DNA of 64,000 bases, taken from the NCBI RefSeq assembly GCF_023502395.1, contig NZ_JAMFMB010000008.1, positions 84,769 through 148,768 of the forward strand, in the 5' to 3' direction. The position numbers and the translations under genes are program-made. Origin of the DNA: Ruegeria spongiae. Its GTDB lineage: Bacteria > Pseudomonadota > Alphaproteobacteria > Rhodobacterales > Rhodobacteraceae. The notes beneath the pieces were generated by a model. It saw only the letters and a program-made list of their open reading frames with translations, had not been told where the DNA came from and ran no database searches. Shown here piece by piece: positions 53,045 to 61,250 of this stretch. Each line of letters starts with the position of its first letter. Positions within the stretch are counted from its first letter, which is position 1.

Positions 53045-54861
53045 TTCTCGTCGGCCTTGGGTTTGCGCTTGAACCCGGATTTGATGTTGCCGAACACATC
53101 CGGCTTATACCCCTGGCTGCGCATGATCGCGTATTGCTGCGTGAACGTGATCGTGTTGTTGGCGATCCAGTAAACCACCAGCCCGCTGGCAAAGCTGCCC
53201 AGCATGAACATGAACACCCAGGGCATCCAGGCAAAGATCATCGCCTGCGTCGGGTCAGTGGGCGCCGGGTTCAGCTTCTGCTGCAGCCACATCGAGATAC
53301 CCAGCAGCAGCGGCAGGATGCCGATAAAGGCCAGCGCCATGATCGTATCGGGCTGCGGCCCGGCCCAGGGCAGCCAGCCGAAGAAGTTATAGATCGAAGT
53401 CGGATCCGGCATGCTCAGGTCGCGGAACGGGCCGAACCAGGGGGCTTGGCGCAATTCGATGGTGACAAAGATCACCTTGTAGAGCGAGAAAAAGATCGGG
53501 ATCTGCATCAGGATCGGCAGACAACCCGCGGCCGGATTCACCTTTTCCTTCTTGTAGAGCTCCATCATGCCTTGCTGCATCTTCTGACGGTCGTCACCGG
53601 CGGCCTCTTTCAGGGCCTCCATCTGCGGCTGCAACTCCTTCATCTTGGCCATCGAGACGTAGGATTTATACGCCAGCGGGAACAGGATCGCCTTGATGAT
53701 CAGGGTCAGGCCGATGATCGACCAGCCCATGTTGCCGATCAGTGCGTTGATGTTGTGCAGCAGCCAGAAGATTGGCTTGGTCAGGAAAAAGAACCAGCCC
53801 CAGTCGATGCTGTCGATGAATTTCAGAACACCCTCGCGCTGATATTCGCGGATGGTTTCCCATTCCTTGGCACCGGCAAAAAGCTGCGTTTGCACTTCGG
53901 CGGTCTCGCCCGGCGCGACAGTCAGCGTCGGCAGCACGGTTTCGGTCTGATAAATCTTCCGGCGGTCGTCATATTTGGCGGCGGCCTTGAACGCGCTGCC
54001 CGGTTCGGGAATCAGCGTCGTCATCCAGTAGTGATCAGTAAAGCCGATCCAGCCATCCTGCTGGACCTGAAACACCTCGGCCTGCGCGCGCTCATTGGGC
54101 TCGACCGGGAAATCGCGCATGTCGGAATAGTCGATCTCGGCCAGACCGCCATCGGTCATGCTGATGGCGCCCTCGTGCAGGATAAAGAAATTCTTGAGAC
54201 CCGGCAGGTCCGCATCCTCACCCGTGCCGTGACGCGCCAGAACGCCATAGGGGGCCAGCTTGACCTCGGCACCGGTGGTGTTTGCGACCGATTGCGTGAC
54301 GGTGAACATATAGTCATCGTCAATCGAGATGGTGCGGGTGAAGGTCAGGCCATTGCCATTGTCCCAGCTCAGGGTGATCGGGGTTTCAGGACTCAGCACT
54401 TCGCCCTCGGCAAGCTGCCAGTCGGTGGCAGCACCCGGTACCTGGTCGGCGGCAAGGCCCGCGCCGGGCGCCCAGCCGTACAGCGCGTAATAGGCCGAGT
54501 CCGAGCCCGACGGCGACAGCAGCTTGACGATATCGGCGTCGGGCTGCAACGAGATGCGGTAATCTTTCAGCGACAGTTCATCAATCCGACCGCCTTTGAG
54601 CGAGACCGAACCGGTCAGACGCGGGGTGTTGATCTCGATCCGCGGCGCTTCGGGGGACTCCGGTTCGGCGACGACCTCGGTGTTTATCGCGCCGGTCTCG
54701 GCGGCGACCGGCGCGGTGGCAACGTCGCCTTCGACGGCTTCGATCGCGGTCTCTTCGGTCGGGGCGGTCTGCTCGGGGGGGGGGAACACCACGAGCCAGA
54801 CGAGGATCACCAGAAAACTGAGCGCCGTTGCGAGAATGAGGTTCTTGTTCTGATCGTCCAT
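53041..54861 (-). CDS. yidC: Membrane protein insertase YidC
   Basis: A 606-residue YidC of the Gram-negative type. The N-terminal helix (NLILATALSFLVILVWLVVF in part) is followed by a large periplasmic domain (about 60-380) and the five-helix core with YKSYVSMAKMKELQPQMEALK and NPAAGCLPILMQIPIFFSLYKV. The start at 54861 is MDDQNKN. A run of ten C on the coding strand (54775-54784) encodes the proline stretch just after the first helix. It begins the minus-strand operon that runs to sixA. Confidence 0.96.
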   Translation of the reverse strand: MDDQNKNLILATALSFLVILVWLVVFPPPEQTAPTEETAIEAVEGDVATAPVAAETGAINTEVVAEPESPEAPRIEINTPRLTGSVSLKGGRIDELSLKDYRISLQPDADIVKLLSPSGSDSAYYALYGWAPGAGLAADQVPGAATDWQLAEGEVLSPETPITLSWDNGNGLTFTRTISIDDDYMFTVTQSVANTTGAEVKLAPYGVLARHGTGEDADLPGLKNFFILHEGAISMTDGGLAEIDYSDMRDFPVEPNERAQAEVFQVQQDGWIGFTDHYWMTTLIPEPGSAFKAAAKYDDRRKIYQTETVLPTLTVAPGETAEVQTQLFAGAKEWETIREYQREGVLKFIDSIDWGWFFFLTKPIFWLLHNINALIGNMGWSIIGLTLIIKAILFPLAYKSYVSMAKMKELQPQMEALKEAAGDDRQKMQQGMMELYKKEKVNPAAGCLPILMQIPIFFSLYKVIFVTIELRQAPWFGPFRDLSMPDPTSIYNFFGWLPWAGPQPDTIMALAFIGILPLLLGISMWLQQKLNPAPTDPTQAMIFAWMPWVFMFMLGSFASGLVVYWIANNTITFTQQYAIMRSQGYKPDVFGNIKSGFKRKPKADEK

Positions 54862-54987
54862 CGGGGACCGCCACCATTTGCAGGAAAAGTCACCGGTGGG
54901 TTCAACAGAGTGCAGCACCAAAGGTCAAGCGGATTCGCCCCAATTCTCGGGCCTGCGCGTTCAAATCGCAACGAAAGAGGGGCCGGG

Positions 54988-56526
54988 TCAGCCGGTTTTG
55001 CGGCTGATCCGCGGCGCGTCCTGTACTTTGGCATCATGGGCCGAGATCCAGTCCAGCGTCTGGTCAAACGGCATCGGCTTGCCGATGCCAAAGCCCTGCA
55101 CATGGTCGCAGCCCAACTGCGCCAGCAGGGCATGTTCGCCGACGGTCTCAACCCCTTCGGCAAGGGTTTCCAGTTCCAGCCGCTCGGCCATGGTCAGAAT
55201 GGCCCCGATCATGCGCTGCTGTTCGGGGTCGCGATCAGCCTTGGTGACAAAGGATCGGTCGATCTTGATCCGGGTGATCGCAAACCGGCGGATAGCCGCG
55301 ATCGAAGCATGACCGGTGCCGAAATCATCCAGATCGATACGGCACCCCAGCTGTCCCAGGCCCGCGATATTGCGCGTGACGGTATCGTCGGCAGTGTCCG
55401 TGAACACGTTTTCCAGCACCTCGATCGCCAACCGGTCGGCGGTCAGGCCAAAGCGATCCAGCTCCCACCGGATACGCTCGACAAGCGCGGGGTTTCGCAG
55501 CTCTTCTGCGGTGAAGTTCACGCCGACACGCGGGACCCGGACATCGGCGCTGTCCCAAGCCTTGAGCGCCGTCATGGAATGGTAGAGCATCACCTGCCCC
55601 AGACGGTCCAGCAGCCCAGCCTGAGCGATGAGCGGCAGGAACACGTCGGTGCCCAGGTTGCCGCGCAACGGATGCGACCAGCGAGCCAGCGCCTCAAACC
55701 CGACGACATGGCCGGTCTCGGTCGAAATCTGCGGTTGATACCAGGGCTGGATCTGGCCGTTATCAAGCGCTGAGGCGATCTCATCGCGCAGCGGCTTGGT
55801 GCCACGGCGCCGACGTGTTTGCGGCGAGAAGGCCCGGATCGCAGAGGGCCCGGCCTGCTGCGCCTCTTCCAGCGCCAGATCGGCAGCGGCCAGCCAGTCC
55901 TTGGCGCTGTTGCCGTCGAACCGGCTGAACTGGCAGAAGCCAATCGAGCAACTGACATAAACGGTTGATCCATCCAGCGATATCGGATTTTCCACCGCCT
56001 CCTGCAAGCGTCCCGCAAGTTGGATCGAAAGCTCCAGATCAAGATGCGGCACCGGCGCCAGGCAGATCGCAAAACGGTTGTCGCCCATGCGCGCCACCAG
56101 GTCATTGTCACGCAACACAGCCTGAACCCGTTCGCCGCATCGCTGCACGATGTGGTCGGCCGCGCCCTGGCCCAAGCGGCTGACATGATCGCTGTAATCG
56201 TCAAGTTCGACCAGGAAACAAGCCGATTTCAGCCCGTTTCTGGTCGTTTGAACGCAGACATCTTCTGTGGCGGCCAGAAAGCTGTCCTGCAAAAGCAGCC
56301 CGGTGACTGCATCGCGCGGCCCCTGTGCCTCAACCGGCCATTTGCCCAAAGCACCTGCAAAAGCGAACAAAAGCGGCAGGCCCAGCGCCGTCAGCAACAG
56401 CGCGATTTCCCCCCAGAGCCAGAATGCCCCCAGTGTAAGCGCCGGCAGGAAGGCCAGCACCTGAGGGCCGCCGAGAATCGGCACGATCCGGTCTTTCAGA
56501 CGGGTCGGTAACGAACTGATCTGCAT
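54988..56526 (-). CDS. Membrane GGDEF-EAL protein, probable c-di-GMP phosphodiesterase
   Basis: A 512-residue protein with two N-terminal hydrophobic segments (about 20-60), a degenerate GGDEF domain (RMGDNRFAI instead of GGDEF) and an EAL domain. The EAL residues look complete: FEALARW, VNFTAEE, EVLENVF, IDLDDFGTG, KIDRSFV, EGVET and VQGFGIGKPMP. It therefore probably breaks down c-di-GMP, with the GGDEF part as a regulatory GTP site at most. It lies on the minus strand between ttcA and yidC. Confidence 0.9.
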   Translation of the reverse strand: MQISSLPTRLKDRIVPILGGPQVLAFLPALTLGAFWLWGEIALLLTALGLPLLFAFAGALGKWPVEAQGPRDAVTGLLLQDSFLAATEDVCVQTTRNGLKSACFLVELDDYSDHVSRLGQGAADHIVQRCGERVQAVLRDNDLVARMGDNRFAICLAPVPHLDLELSIQLAGRLQEAVENPISLDGSTVYVSCSIGFCQFSRFDGNSAKDWLAAADLALEEAQQAGPSAIRAFSPQTRRRRGTKPLRDEIASALDNGQIQPWYQPQISTETGHVVGFEALARWSHPLRGNLGTDVFLPLIAQAGLLDRLGQVMLYHSMTALKAWDSADVRVPRVGVNFTAEELRNPALVERIRWELDRFGLTADRLAIEVLENVFTDTADDTVTRNIAGLGQLGCRIDLDDFGTGHASIAAIRRFAITRIKIDRSFVTKADRDPEQQRMIGAILTMAERLELETLAEGVETVGEHALLAQLGCDHVQGFGIGKPMPFDQTLDWISAHDAKVQDAPRISRKTG

Positions 56527-56590
56527 CGGTTATCCACGGCCTTTTGCGTTTGCGTTCGCCTGACCTTAGAAAACCAGTCTGAGTGATGTG

Positions 56591-57274
56591 TTAACGAAAC
56601 TGCGGAATCTCAGCCCAATTTGCGCCGAATTCGCCTTTTGACAGGCTCAATCCCACAAAATCGAACAGTTTCAGGTCCAGCAGATGCGAGGCGCGCGCAT
56701 TCATCAGTGCCCGGAACATGACCTGCCTGCGTCCCGGCGCGTTTTTTTCCCACTGGTCCAGAATCTGTTTCACCTGCTGGCGCTGCAGCCCGTCCTGACT
56801 GCCGCACAGATCGCAGGGGATGATGGGATAATCCATCGCGGTGGCAAATTTCTCGCAATCGGCTTCGGCCACATGGGCCAGCTGCCGGTAGAGGAACAAA
56901 TCGCCCTCTTCGTTCACCAGTTTCGGCGGCATGGTGGCCAATCGCCCGCCGTGAAAGAGGTTCATGAAAAAGGTTTCCAGAATGTCGTCGCGGTGATGAC
57001 CGAGCACCACGGCCGAACAACCTTCTTCACGTGCGATGCGATAGAGATTGCCGTGCCGCAGACGGGAACACAGCGCGCAAAACGTCCGGCCCTGCGGCAC
57101 CTTGTCCATCACGATGGAATAGGTGTCCTGATACTCGATCCGGTGCAGCACGCCCATCTTTTCCAGAAACTCGGGCAACACGGTTGCCGGGAATCCCGGC
57201 TGCCCCTGATCCAGATTGCAGGCCAGTAGCTCGACCGGCAGCAGGCCGTGCCACCAGATGCCGGGACTGAACAC
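56591..57274 (-). pseudogene. ttcA: tRNA 2-thiocytidine biosynthesis protein TtcA, 5'-truncated
   Basis: The remaining ~215 residues match TtcA from [19 protein letters not shown] onward, with the iron-sulfur pair [10 protein letters not shown] and CDLCGSQ and [17 protein letters not shown]. The N-terminal ~70 residues with the PP-loop SGGKDS, needed to activate the tRNA with ATP, are absent. Upstream sequence instead is the end of an IS481-type element. The frame still runs to an ATG inside IS-derived sequence, but the product should not be active in tRNA s2C32 formation. Confidence 0.82.
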
Positions 57275-57290
57275 CTAGCGTAGCAGTTCA
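57252..57290 (+). mobile_element. IS481-type element end fused to ttcA
   Basis: The plus strand reads HQMPGLNT then TAG (57252-57278), the C terminus of an IS481-family transposase, and shares CCACCAGATGCCGGGAC with the remnant at 28.55 kb. Only the last codons and perhaps the terminal repeat remain. The exact outer end is not visible. Confidence 0.65.
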
Positions 57291-57490
57291 ATCTATGTGT
57301 GCTCTGTTGGAATTTGCACGTGACAGTCAATTGCCGCTCGGTACATTTTCAGTGTACCAAAAATTCTTACAAATATAAAAAAATATCAAAATAACAATGT
57401 CTTACGGATTTATCAAAAGAGGAATTCCACGCCTTCAACGAAACGGTTTTCTACGCGTTTCTACGTCAATCTATGCCGAGTGGTTGCTAG
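57279..57490. other. AT-rich gene-free stretch between ttcA scar and IS5 element
   Basis: About 210 bp, strongly AT-rich around 57360-57410, unlike the core. No coding frame or terminator was recognised. It marks the start of the accessory island. Confidence 0.5.
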
Positions 57491-57562
57491 GCTCTGGACC
57501 CATTAATATGGTTGCCGCGATCTTGTTTGCATGATTCAAGCCCCTGAGTTTTTGAGGGGTGC

Positions 57563-57913
57563 ATGGTGAGTAATCTATTCTGGTTGACCGACGAGCAGAT
57601 GGTTCGCCTTCGGCCCTATTTTCCGAAGAGCCATGGCAAACCGAGGGTCGATGATCGACGTGTACTAAGCGGGATTATTTTCATCAATCGCAATGGGTTG
57701 CGGTGGTCCGATGCGCCTCGCGAATATGGACCGCCGAAGACGCTCTACAACCGCTGGAAACGATGGAGCGAAATGGGTGTATTCGCTCGGATCATGGCCG
57801 GTCTGGCTGCGGAAGAAGCCGATCACAAGACCATCATGATTGACGCAACCTACCTCAAAGCGCACCGCACGGCTTCCAGCCTGCGGCTGAAAAAGGGGGG
57901 CGCGGCAGACTGA
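57563..57913 (+). CDS. IS5/IS427-type transposase, OrfA
   Basis: A 116-residue N-terminal transposase part with the DUF4096-like start (FWLTDEQMVRLRPYFPKSHG), GIIFINRNGLRWSDAP and the first catalytic Asp in MIDATYLKAHRTASSL. It ends 13 nt after an A5G6 run (57890-57900) where a -1 shift joins it to OrfB, as in IS427 relatives that use programmed frameshifting. Confidence 0.88.
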   Translation: MVSNLFWLTDEQMVRLRPYFPKSHGKPRVDDRRVLSGIIFINRNGLRWSDAPREYGPPKTLYNRWKRWSEMGVFARIMAGLAAEEADHKTIMIDATYLKAHRTASSLRLKKGGAAD

Positions 57914-57933
57914 TCGGGCGCACCAAGGGTGGC

Positions 57934-58323
57934 ATGAATACGAAACTGCACGCTGTTACTGACAGTCTCGGACGCCCCATCCGCTTCTTCATATCCGCTG
58001 GGCAGGTTAGCGACTACACAGGGGCCAAGGCTCTGGTGAACAGTCTGCCATCGGCTGACTGGCTGCTGGGAGATCGAGGCTATGACGCCGATTGGTTCCG
58101 CGAAGCCCTTAATGACAGGGGAATTAGGCCCTGCATCCCAGGTCGAAAATCACGCGACAAGCCTGTCCGATACGATAAGCGGCGCTACAAACGCAGAAAC
58201 CGCATCGAGATCATGTTCGGACGACTGAAGGATTGGCGGCGCGTCGCCACCCGATACGACAGATGCCCGAAGGTCTTCCTGTCGGCCATCGCGCTCGCAG
58301 CTACCGGTCTATTCTGGCTGTAA
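57934..58323 (+). CDS. IS5/IS427-type transposase, OrfB
   Basis: A 129-residue C-terminal part with MNTKLHAVTDSLGRPIRFF, the second Asp in LLGDRGYDADWF and the catalytic Glu in RRNRIEIMFGRLKDW. It is open upstream in its frame through the A5G6 run, so it is expressed as a fusion with OrfA by a -1 shift; the ATG is not needed. Confidence 0.88.
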   Translation: MNTKLHAVTDSLGRPIRFFISAGQVSDYTGAKALVNSLPSADWLLGDRGYDADWFREALNDRGIRPCIPGRKSRDKPVRYDKRRYKRRNRIEIMFGRLKDWRRVATRYDRCPKVFLSAIALAATGLFWL

Positions 58324-58324
58324 A

Positions 58325-58902
58325 TCAATGAGTCTGGAACCTAGTACGGAACTTTAGTTTCTTTGATGGTATTCGATCCCTGATCCTATCGGCAGTCACA
58401 TATCTCGTACCGTCACATAGCACTCGTGAAAACTCCGCCTGCAAAGCACTATCTTGCGGCTTCCCCCGTGCCTCTGGCATTACGTCTCCGACAGCATCTC
58501 TATTTTCAAGGCACAGCGCATACTTCTCCATCATAACCTCCATGATGAAATGATATGGGTGCGTGCGCTCCCAATGAAATTTACTGTCCATGCCGAGCTT
58601 ATCCAATAGCACTGTAATCACGGTGTATTCCGCGTCGCGCATTAACCCCAAAATTCTCTCGTCAAATCGTAAGCGAGTATCGGAGTCTGCGAGCGGGTGA
58701 AATGGCCCCTTTGCATGTCTTATGTCACTGCGGTGTAAGCAAATAGGTTCATCCGGGTCTTCGTTCAGCAAGTCCGCTTTTATGCTGTTGAGAGTCGGTA
58801 AAAGGGATCCTTTTTCATCATAACGCCGGTCAGGCTGAGGTATCGCTTGTTGTCGAGATCAAGGCGCGTCATACTGTCAACGCCGTGTTCATCTAAATAC
58901 AT
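58325..58902 (-). pseudogene. DUF3800 domain protein, frameshifted and cut by the IS5 element
   Basis: Reading the minus strand from ATG 58902, MYLDEHGVDSMTRLDLD and RYLSLTGVMMKKDPF match the DUF3800 N terminus. One base is then missing near 58801-58808 (TTTT before ACCG), and the next frame continues as LPTLNSIKADLLNEDP and then HRSDIRHAKGPFHPL, VITVLLDK, THPYHFIMEVMMEKY and EARGKPQDSALQAEF. The gene stops right at the IS end (KLKFRTRFQTH), without the usual C-terminal part. DUF3800 proteins have an RNase-H-like fold and unknown function. Confidence 0.7.
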
Positions 58903-59264
58903 ACGAAACATGAAAAAACATTGGCAGACACAGGCAAATGGAGTCAACACAAGCGCTCAGAGTGGCAGCCCGTCAGCCATGTAGCAGAAGTAGCAGATGT
59001 AGCAGGGGGTCGGGGCTGAAACTGAGTTTTTCGGGAAGCGCCGAACAACCCTAGTTCAGAGCTAGGGCAGCACTCAGATGCGAGGCCATTAAGCCAAGGG
59101 TGCCGCACACTTGCATGTGCTCCGACGCCCGCTTCGAGTCTTGTTTGCCTATTGCGGCAGTAGCCACGAAGGGTTTCAAGCTCAAATATCAGCGTGTTGT
59201 TGATTGACTGGCATAGCTCAAAGAACGGCCAGTTGAATCTGTGCCCAGGTCTGGGAGTCTCTGG
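58903..59264. other. Gene-free stretch with a short tandem repeat
   Basis: About 360 bp without a credible gene. It holds three tandem 9-mers, GTAGCAGAA-GTAGCAGAT-GTAGCAGGG (58981-59007). Nothing else was recognised. It separates the DUF3800 remnant from the glycosyltransferase. Confidence 0.5.
58981..59007 (+). repeat. Three tandem 9-bp repeats GTAGCAGAN
   Basis: Three consecutive 9-bp units differ only in the last one or two bases. They are in non-coding sequence. They may mark slippage or a protein-binding iteron, but three units are too few to claim more. Confidence 0.6.
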
Positions 59265-60239
59265 TTATCGCAGCTTCTCGGGTGGAACGAACCAAATCTG
59301 GTCGTCCGAGCCATGGCGTACAGGGTCGTCCTCCGGGGATACCGAGTTTGCAATCTCAAATTGAGGCAGGTCTTTGGGATCCAGGTCAACCATTGGTTCC
59401 AATCCGCGCGATCGACGAAGTTTTTCGATTTGCCAGCCCGGCGGTGCGTTGTCTGGTTTGGGGCGGCTGGTTGGGCGTGGTACGGGCAGTTTCGTGGTCC
59501 GCATCGCAAACGCGGCTCCCATTTCTCGGTGTCTCAAGTCGGGATCCGTTCGCATTCGCTCCAGCCAATTGCGCTGTTCGCTCGGGTCTTGGTGAAGGTA
59601 GCTGTCTTTGCGCGCGGCGGAATGGAATTTGAGACAAGTAATGCGTGGGACGACCGCATAGTTTTGGCGTAGATTGCGGAGACGTTCAAAAAAGTCCAGA
59701 GTGGGCACTCCGTCGAACTCACGCCATTTTGCCCAGCCACCAACTGCTTCCGAGGCGCTTTTAGTGTGGAGCGCAGTGCTGGTCATGCACACAGCCTTGA
59801 ACTTGGCCTTTTGCTGCATAATCACAGGGAGACCGATGATTTTCCTATGGTAATGGGGTTCTGGACTGATGCTAAGGGACAGGCTGGATACAAGGTCAAA
59901 CTGTCCTTGCTCCTGGCAGGCCACAAGCGCCTCAAGATGATCGGGGAACCACAAGTCGTCGTGGTTGAGATAGGCTATCATTCCGCTGCTCGCTTTGCTC
60001 AGGGCAGCCCGATTGACGTCGGATTGGTTTCCCAGATTTTCCGGCAGATTCTCCCATCGGATTCGAGGGTCGTCAAAGGAACTGACAACTGCCTCGGTTT
60101 CATCGTTGCAGCCGTCACCTATGATTAGATATTCGAAATCGGAATAGGTCTGCGACAGAACCGTTTCAATCGCCAGCTTGAGTACGGAGGCAAAGTTGTA
60201 GGTCGCGGTAACGACGCTTACCTTGGGCGTAGCAGGCAT
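59265..60239 (-). CDS. Glycosyltransferase family 2 protein
   Basis: A 324-residue GT-A-fold enzyme. VSVVTATYNFASVLKLAIETVL is the N-terminal nucleotide strand, LIIGDGCNDETEAVV the DGxxD-type loop, and AYLNHDDLWFPDHLEAL carries the metal-binding DD motif (DxD equivalent). The C-terminal ~70 residues are proline- and charge-rich, without a known domain. It starts exactly after the stop of the RmlC-like gene, so both are cotranslated. It probably adds a sugar to a surface polysaccharide or glycan. Confidence 0.88.
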   Translation of the reverse strand: MPATPKVSVVTATYNFASVLKLAIETVLSQTYSDFEYLIIGDGCNDETEAVVSSFDDPRIRWENLPENLGNQSDVNRAALSKASSGMIAYLNHDDLWFPDHLEALVACQEQGQFDLVSSLSLSISPEPHYHRKIIGLPVIMQQKAKFKAVCMTSTALHTKSASEAVGGWAKWREFDGVPTLDFFERLRNLRQNYAVVPRITCLKFHSAARKDSYLHQDPSEQRNWLERMRTDPDLRHREMGAAFAMRTTKLPVPRPTSRPKPDNAPPGWQIEKLRRSRGLEPMVDLDPKDLPQFEIANSVSPEDDPVRHGSDDQIWFVPPEKLR

Positions 60240-60782
60240 TCAGTGTCCTGTAGAGTTCTTGAATGTATATGGAATATCCGGGGTATCAATCGGGCAGATA
60301 ATCTTGTCCGGTTTTTCGTAGTTGTAGGTGTGGCTGGGAATGTTGAACAGAAGCCCTTCCTGCGGCCCGACACATTCAACCGCGTGGAACACACCGGGAG
60401 GCACGGACACCAGCGCCCGGTTTATGTCGGAGTAGGTTTTTTCTGTGACCAGTTTGTACGTCGGAGACTCCGGTCGAGCATCATAAAGAACGAGCTTCAC
60501 AGCGCCACTGAAGAAAAAATAGCGATCCACTTGGGTTTGGTGACACGCCCAACCTTTCACCTGATTTGGCCTGACCGTAACCGCATAGGCATGTACCATG
60601 GGTATGTCGTCAAAACCCCAGGAATCGCTATAAAGCTCGCACAGGCTGCCCCGCTCATCCTCATGGGTGGGCGGCGAAAACTCTCGAACGCCGTCAATGA
60701 CTTTGGCAACGGATTGACCTGTCTTTTCTACGGTTTGGGCCTGTTGGCTGGATCCTTGTGGCAGGGTGAGTTCATCTGACAT
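60240..60782 (-). CDS. dTDP-4-dehydrorhamnose 3,5-epimerase-like cupin (RmlC family)
   Basis: A 180-residue protein with RmlC-like features: THEDERGSLCELY at the start, VKGWACHQTQVDRYFFFSGAVKLVLYDAR around the active-site histidine, and VPPGVFHAVEC. It would epimerise a nucleotide-sugar intermediate. It lacks the strict RmlC length, so a WxcM/FdtA-type sugar isomerase is possible. Next to a GT2 gene, it points to surface glycan synthesis. Confidence 0.8.
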   Translation of the reverse strand: MSDELTLPQGSSQQAQTVEKTGQSVAKVIDGVREFSPPTHEDERGSLCELYSDSWGFDDIPMVHAYAVTVRPNQVKGWACHQTQVDRYFFFSGAVKLVLYDARPESPTYKLVTEKTYSDINRALVSVPPGVFHAVECVGPQEGLLFNIPSHTYNYEKPDKIICPIDTPDIPYTFKNSTGH

Positions 60783-61231
60783 TGGTTTGTCCTTGTGTTG
60801 TGGATGAAAGTGTTCCGAAATTCATCGGTTCCGGTCGGCTTGATCCTTGTCGTGATGTAAAGCCACGTCGATTGCAAAAAGTCAGCCTTGAAACCGTTTC
60901 ACTACACGCCTCGGTTTCGCCTCCGACCAAAGAATGAACAACCCAAATCCTGGTGGACGTCTCGGAGCTGACCATGGCGACACCTGCTTCCGAAACCGAG
61001 CGCAACACCTCCGACGACCATATCATTGTGGGTGGTTCGGGAATAGCCGGAACTCGGAGTTCCACCAAGAAGCCGCAGCATCAGAAGGACTTTGACACCG
61101 ACACCGTCGAAAAGACCGGGGTAAATCGCTCCACTATCAACCGGGCGGTTTCCCGCGCCGAGGGCGTCACACAGGAAGCCAGGGACGCCATCAGGGGCAC
61201 CGATCATGATAAGGGCGTGGTGCTGGGTGAA
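60783..61231. other. Gap between epimerase and methyltransferase, holding a ParB-like fragment
   Basis: No complete gene is seen in these ~450 bp. The plus strand carries a fragment of a ParB-like protein, listed separately; the rest (60783-61080) shows no recognisable feature. Confidence 0.5.
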
Positions 61232-61250
61232 CTACGCCCGGATGGTACGG
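61085..61250 (+). pseudogene. ParB/KorB-like protein fragment
   Basis: In one plus-strand frame the segment DFDTDTVEKTGVNRSTINRA and AVSRAEGVTQEARDAIRGTD, ending HDKGVVLGEL, matches the helix-turn-helix part of plasmid ParB-type partition proteins as I know them. Sequence before and after in that frame is unrelated, and the end runs antisense into the methyltransferase 3' end. It looks like a plasmid or phage leftover. Confidence 0.5.

Larger units (their letters stand above)
57491..58340 (+). mobile_element. IS5-family (IS427-type) insertion sequence, apparently complete
   Basis: About 850 bp with imperfect terminal repeats: GCTCTGGACCCATTAAT at the left and GTTCCAGACTCATTGAT read inward from the right (12 of 17 match). 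CTAG flanks both ends (57487-57490 and 58341-58344), a probable target duplication. It carries a two-frame transposase. The element sits at the 3' part of a DUF3800 gene. Confidence 0.82.

Noticed and set aside
53008..55773. A 921-codon open frame on the plus strand across yidC and the GGDEF-EAL gene
   Set aside because: It is antisense to two well-supported genes, its product is arginine/histidine-rich without domains, and it exists because high-GC coding DNA rarely has stops in that frame.
58981..59007. Tandem 9-mers as a CRISPR-like array
   Set aside because: Units are contiguous without spacers and only three in number; no cas genes are near.
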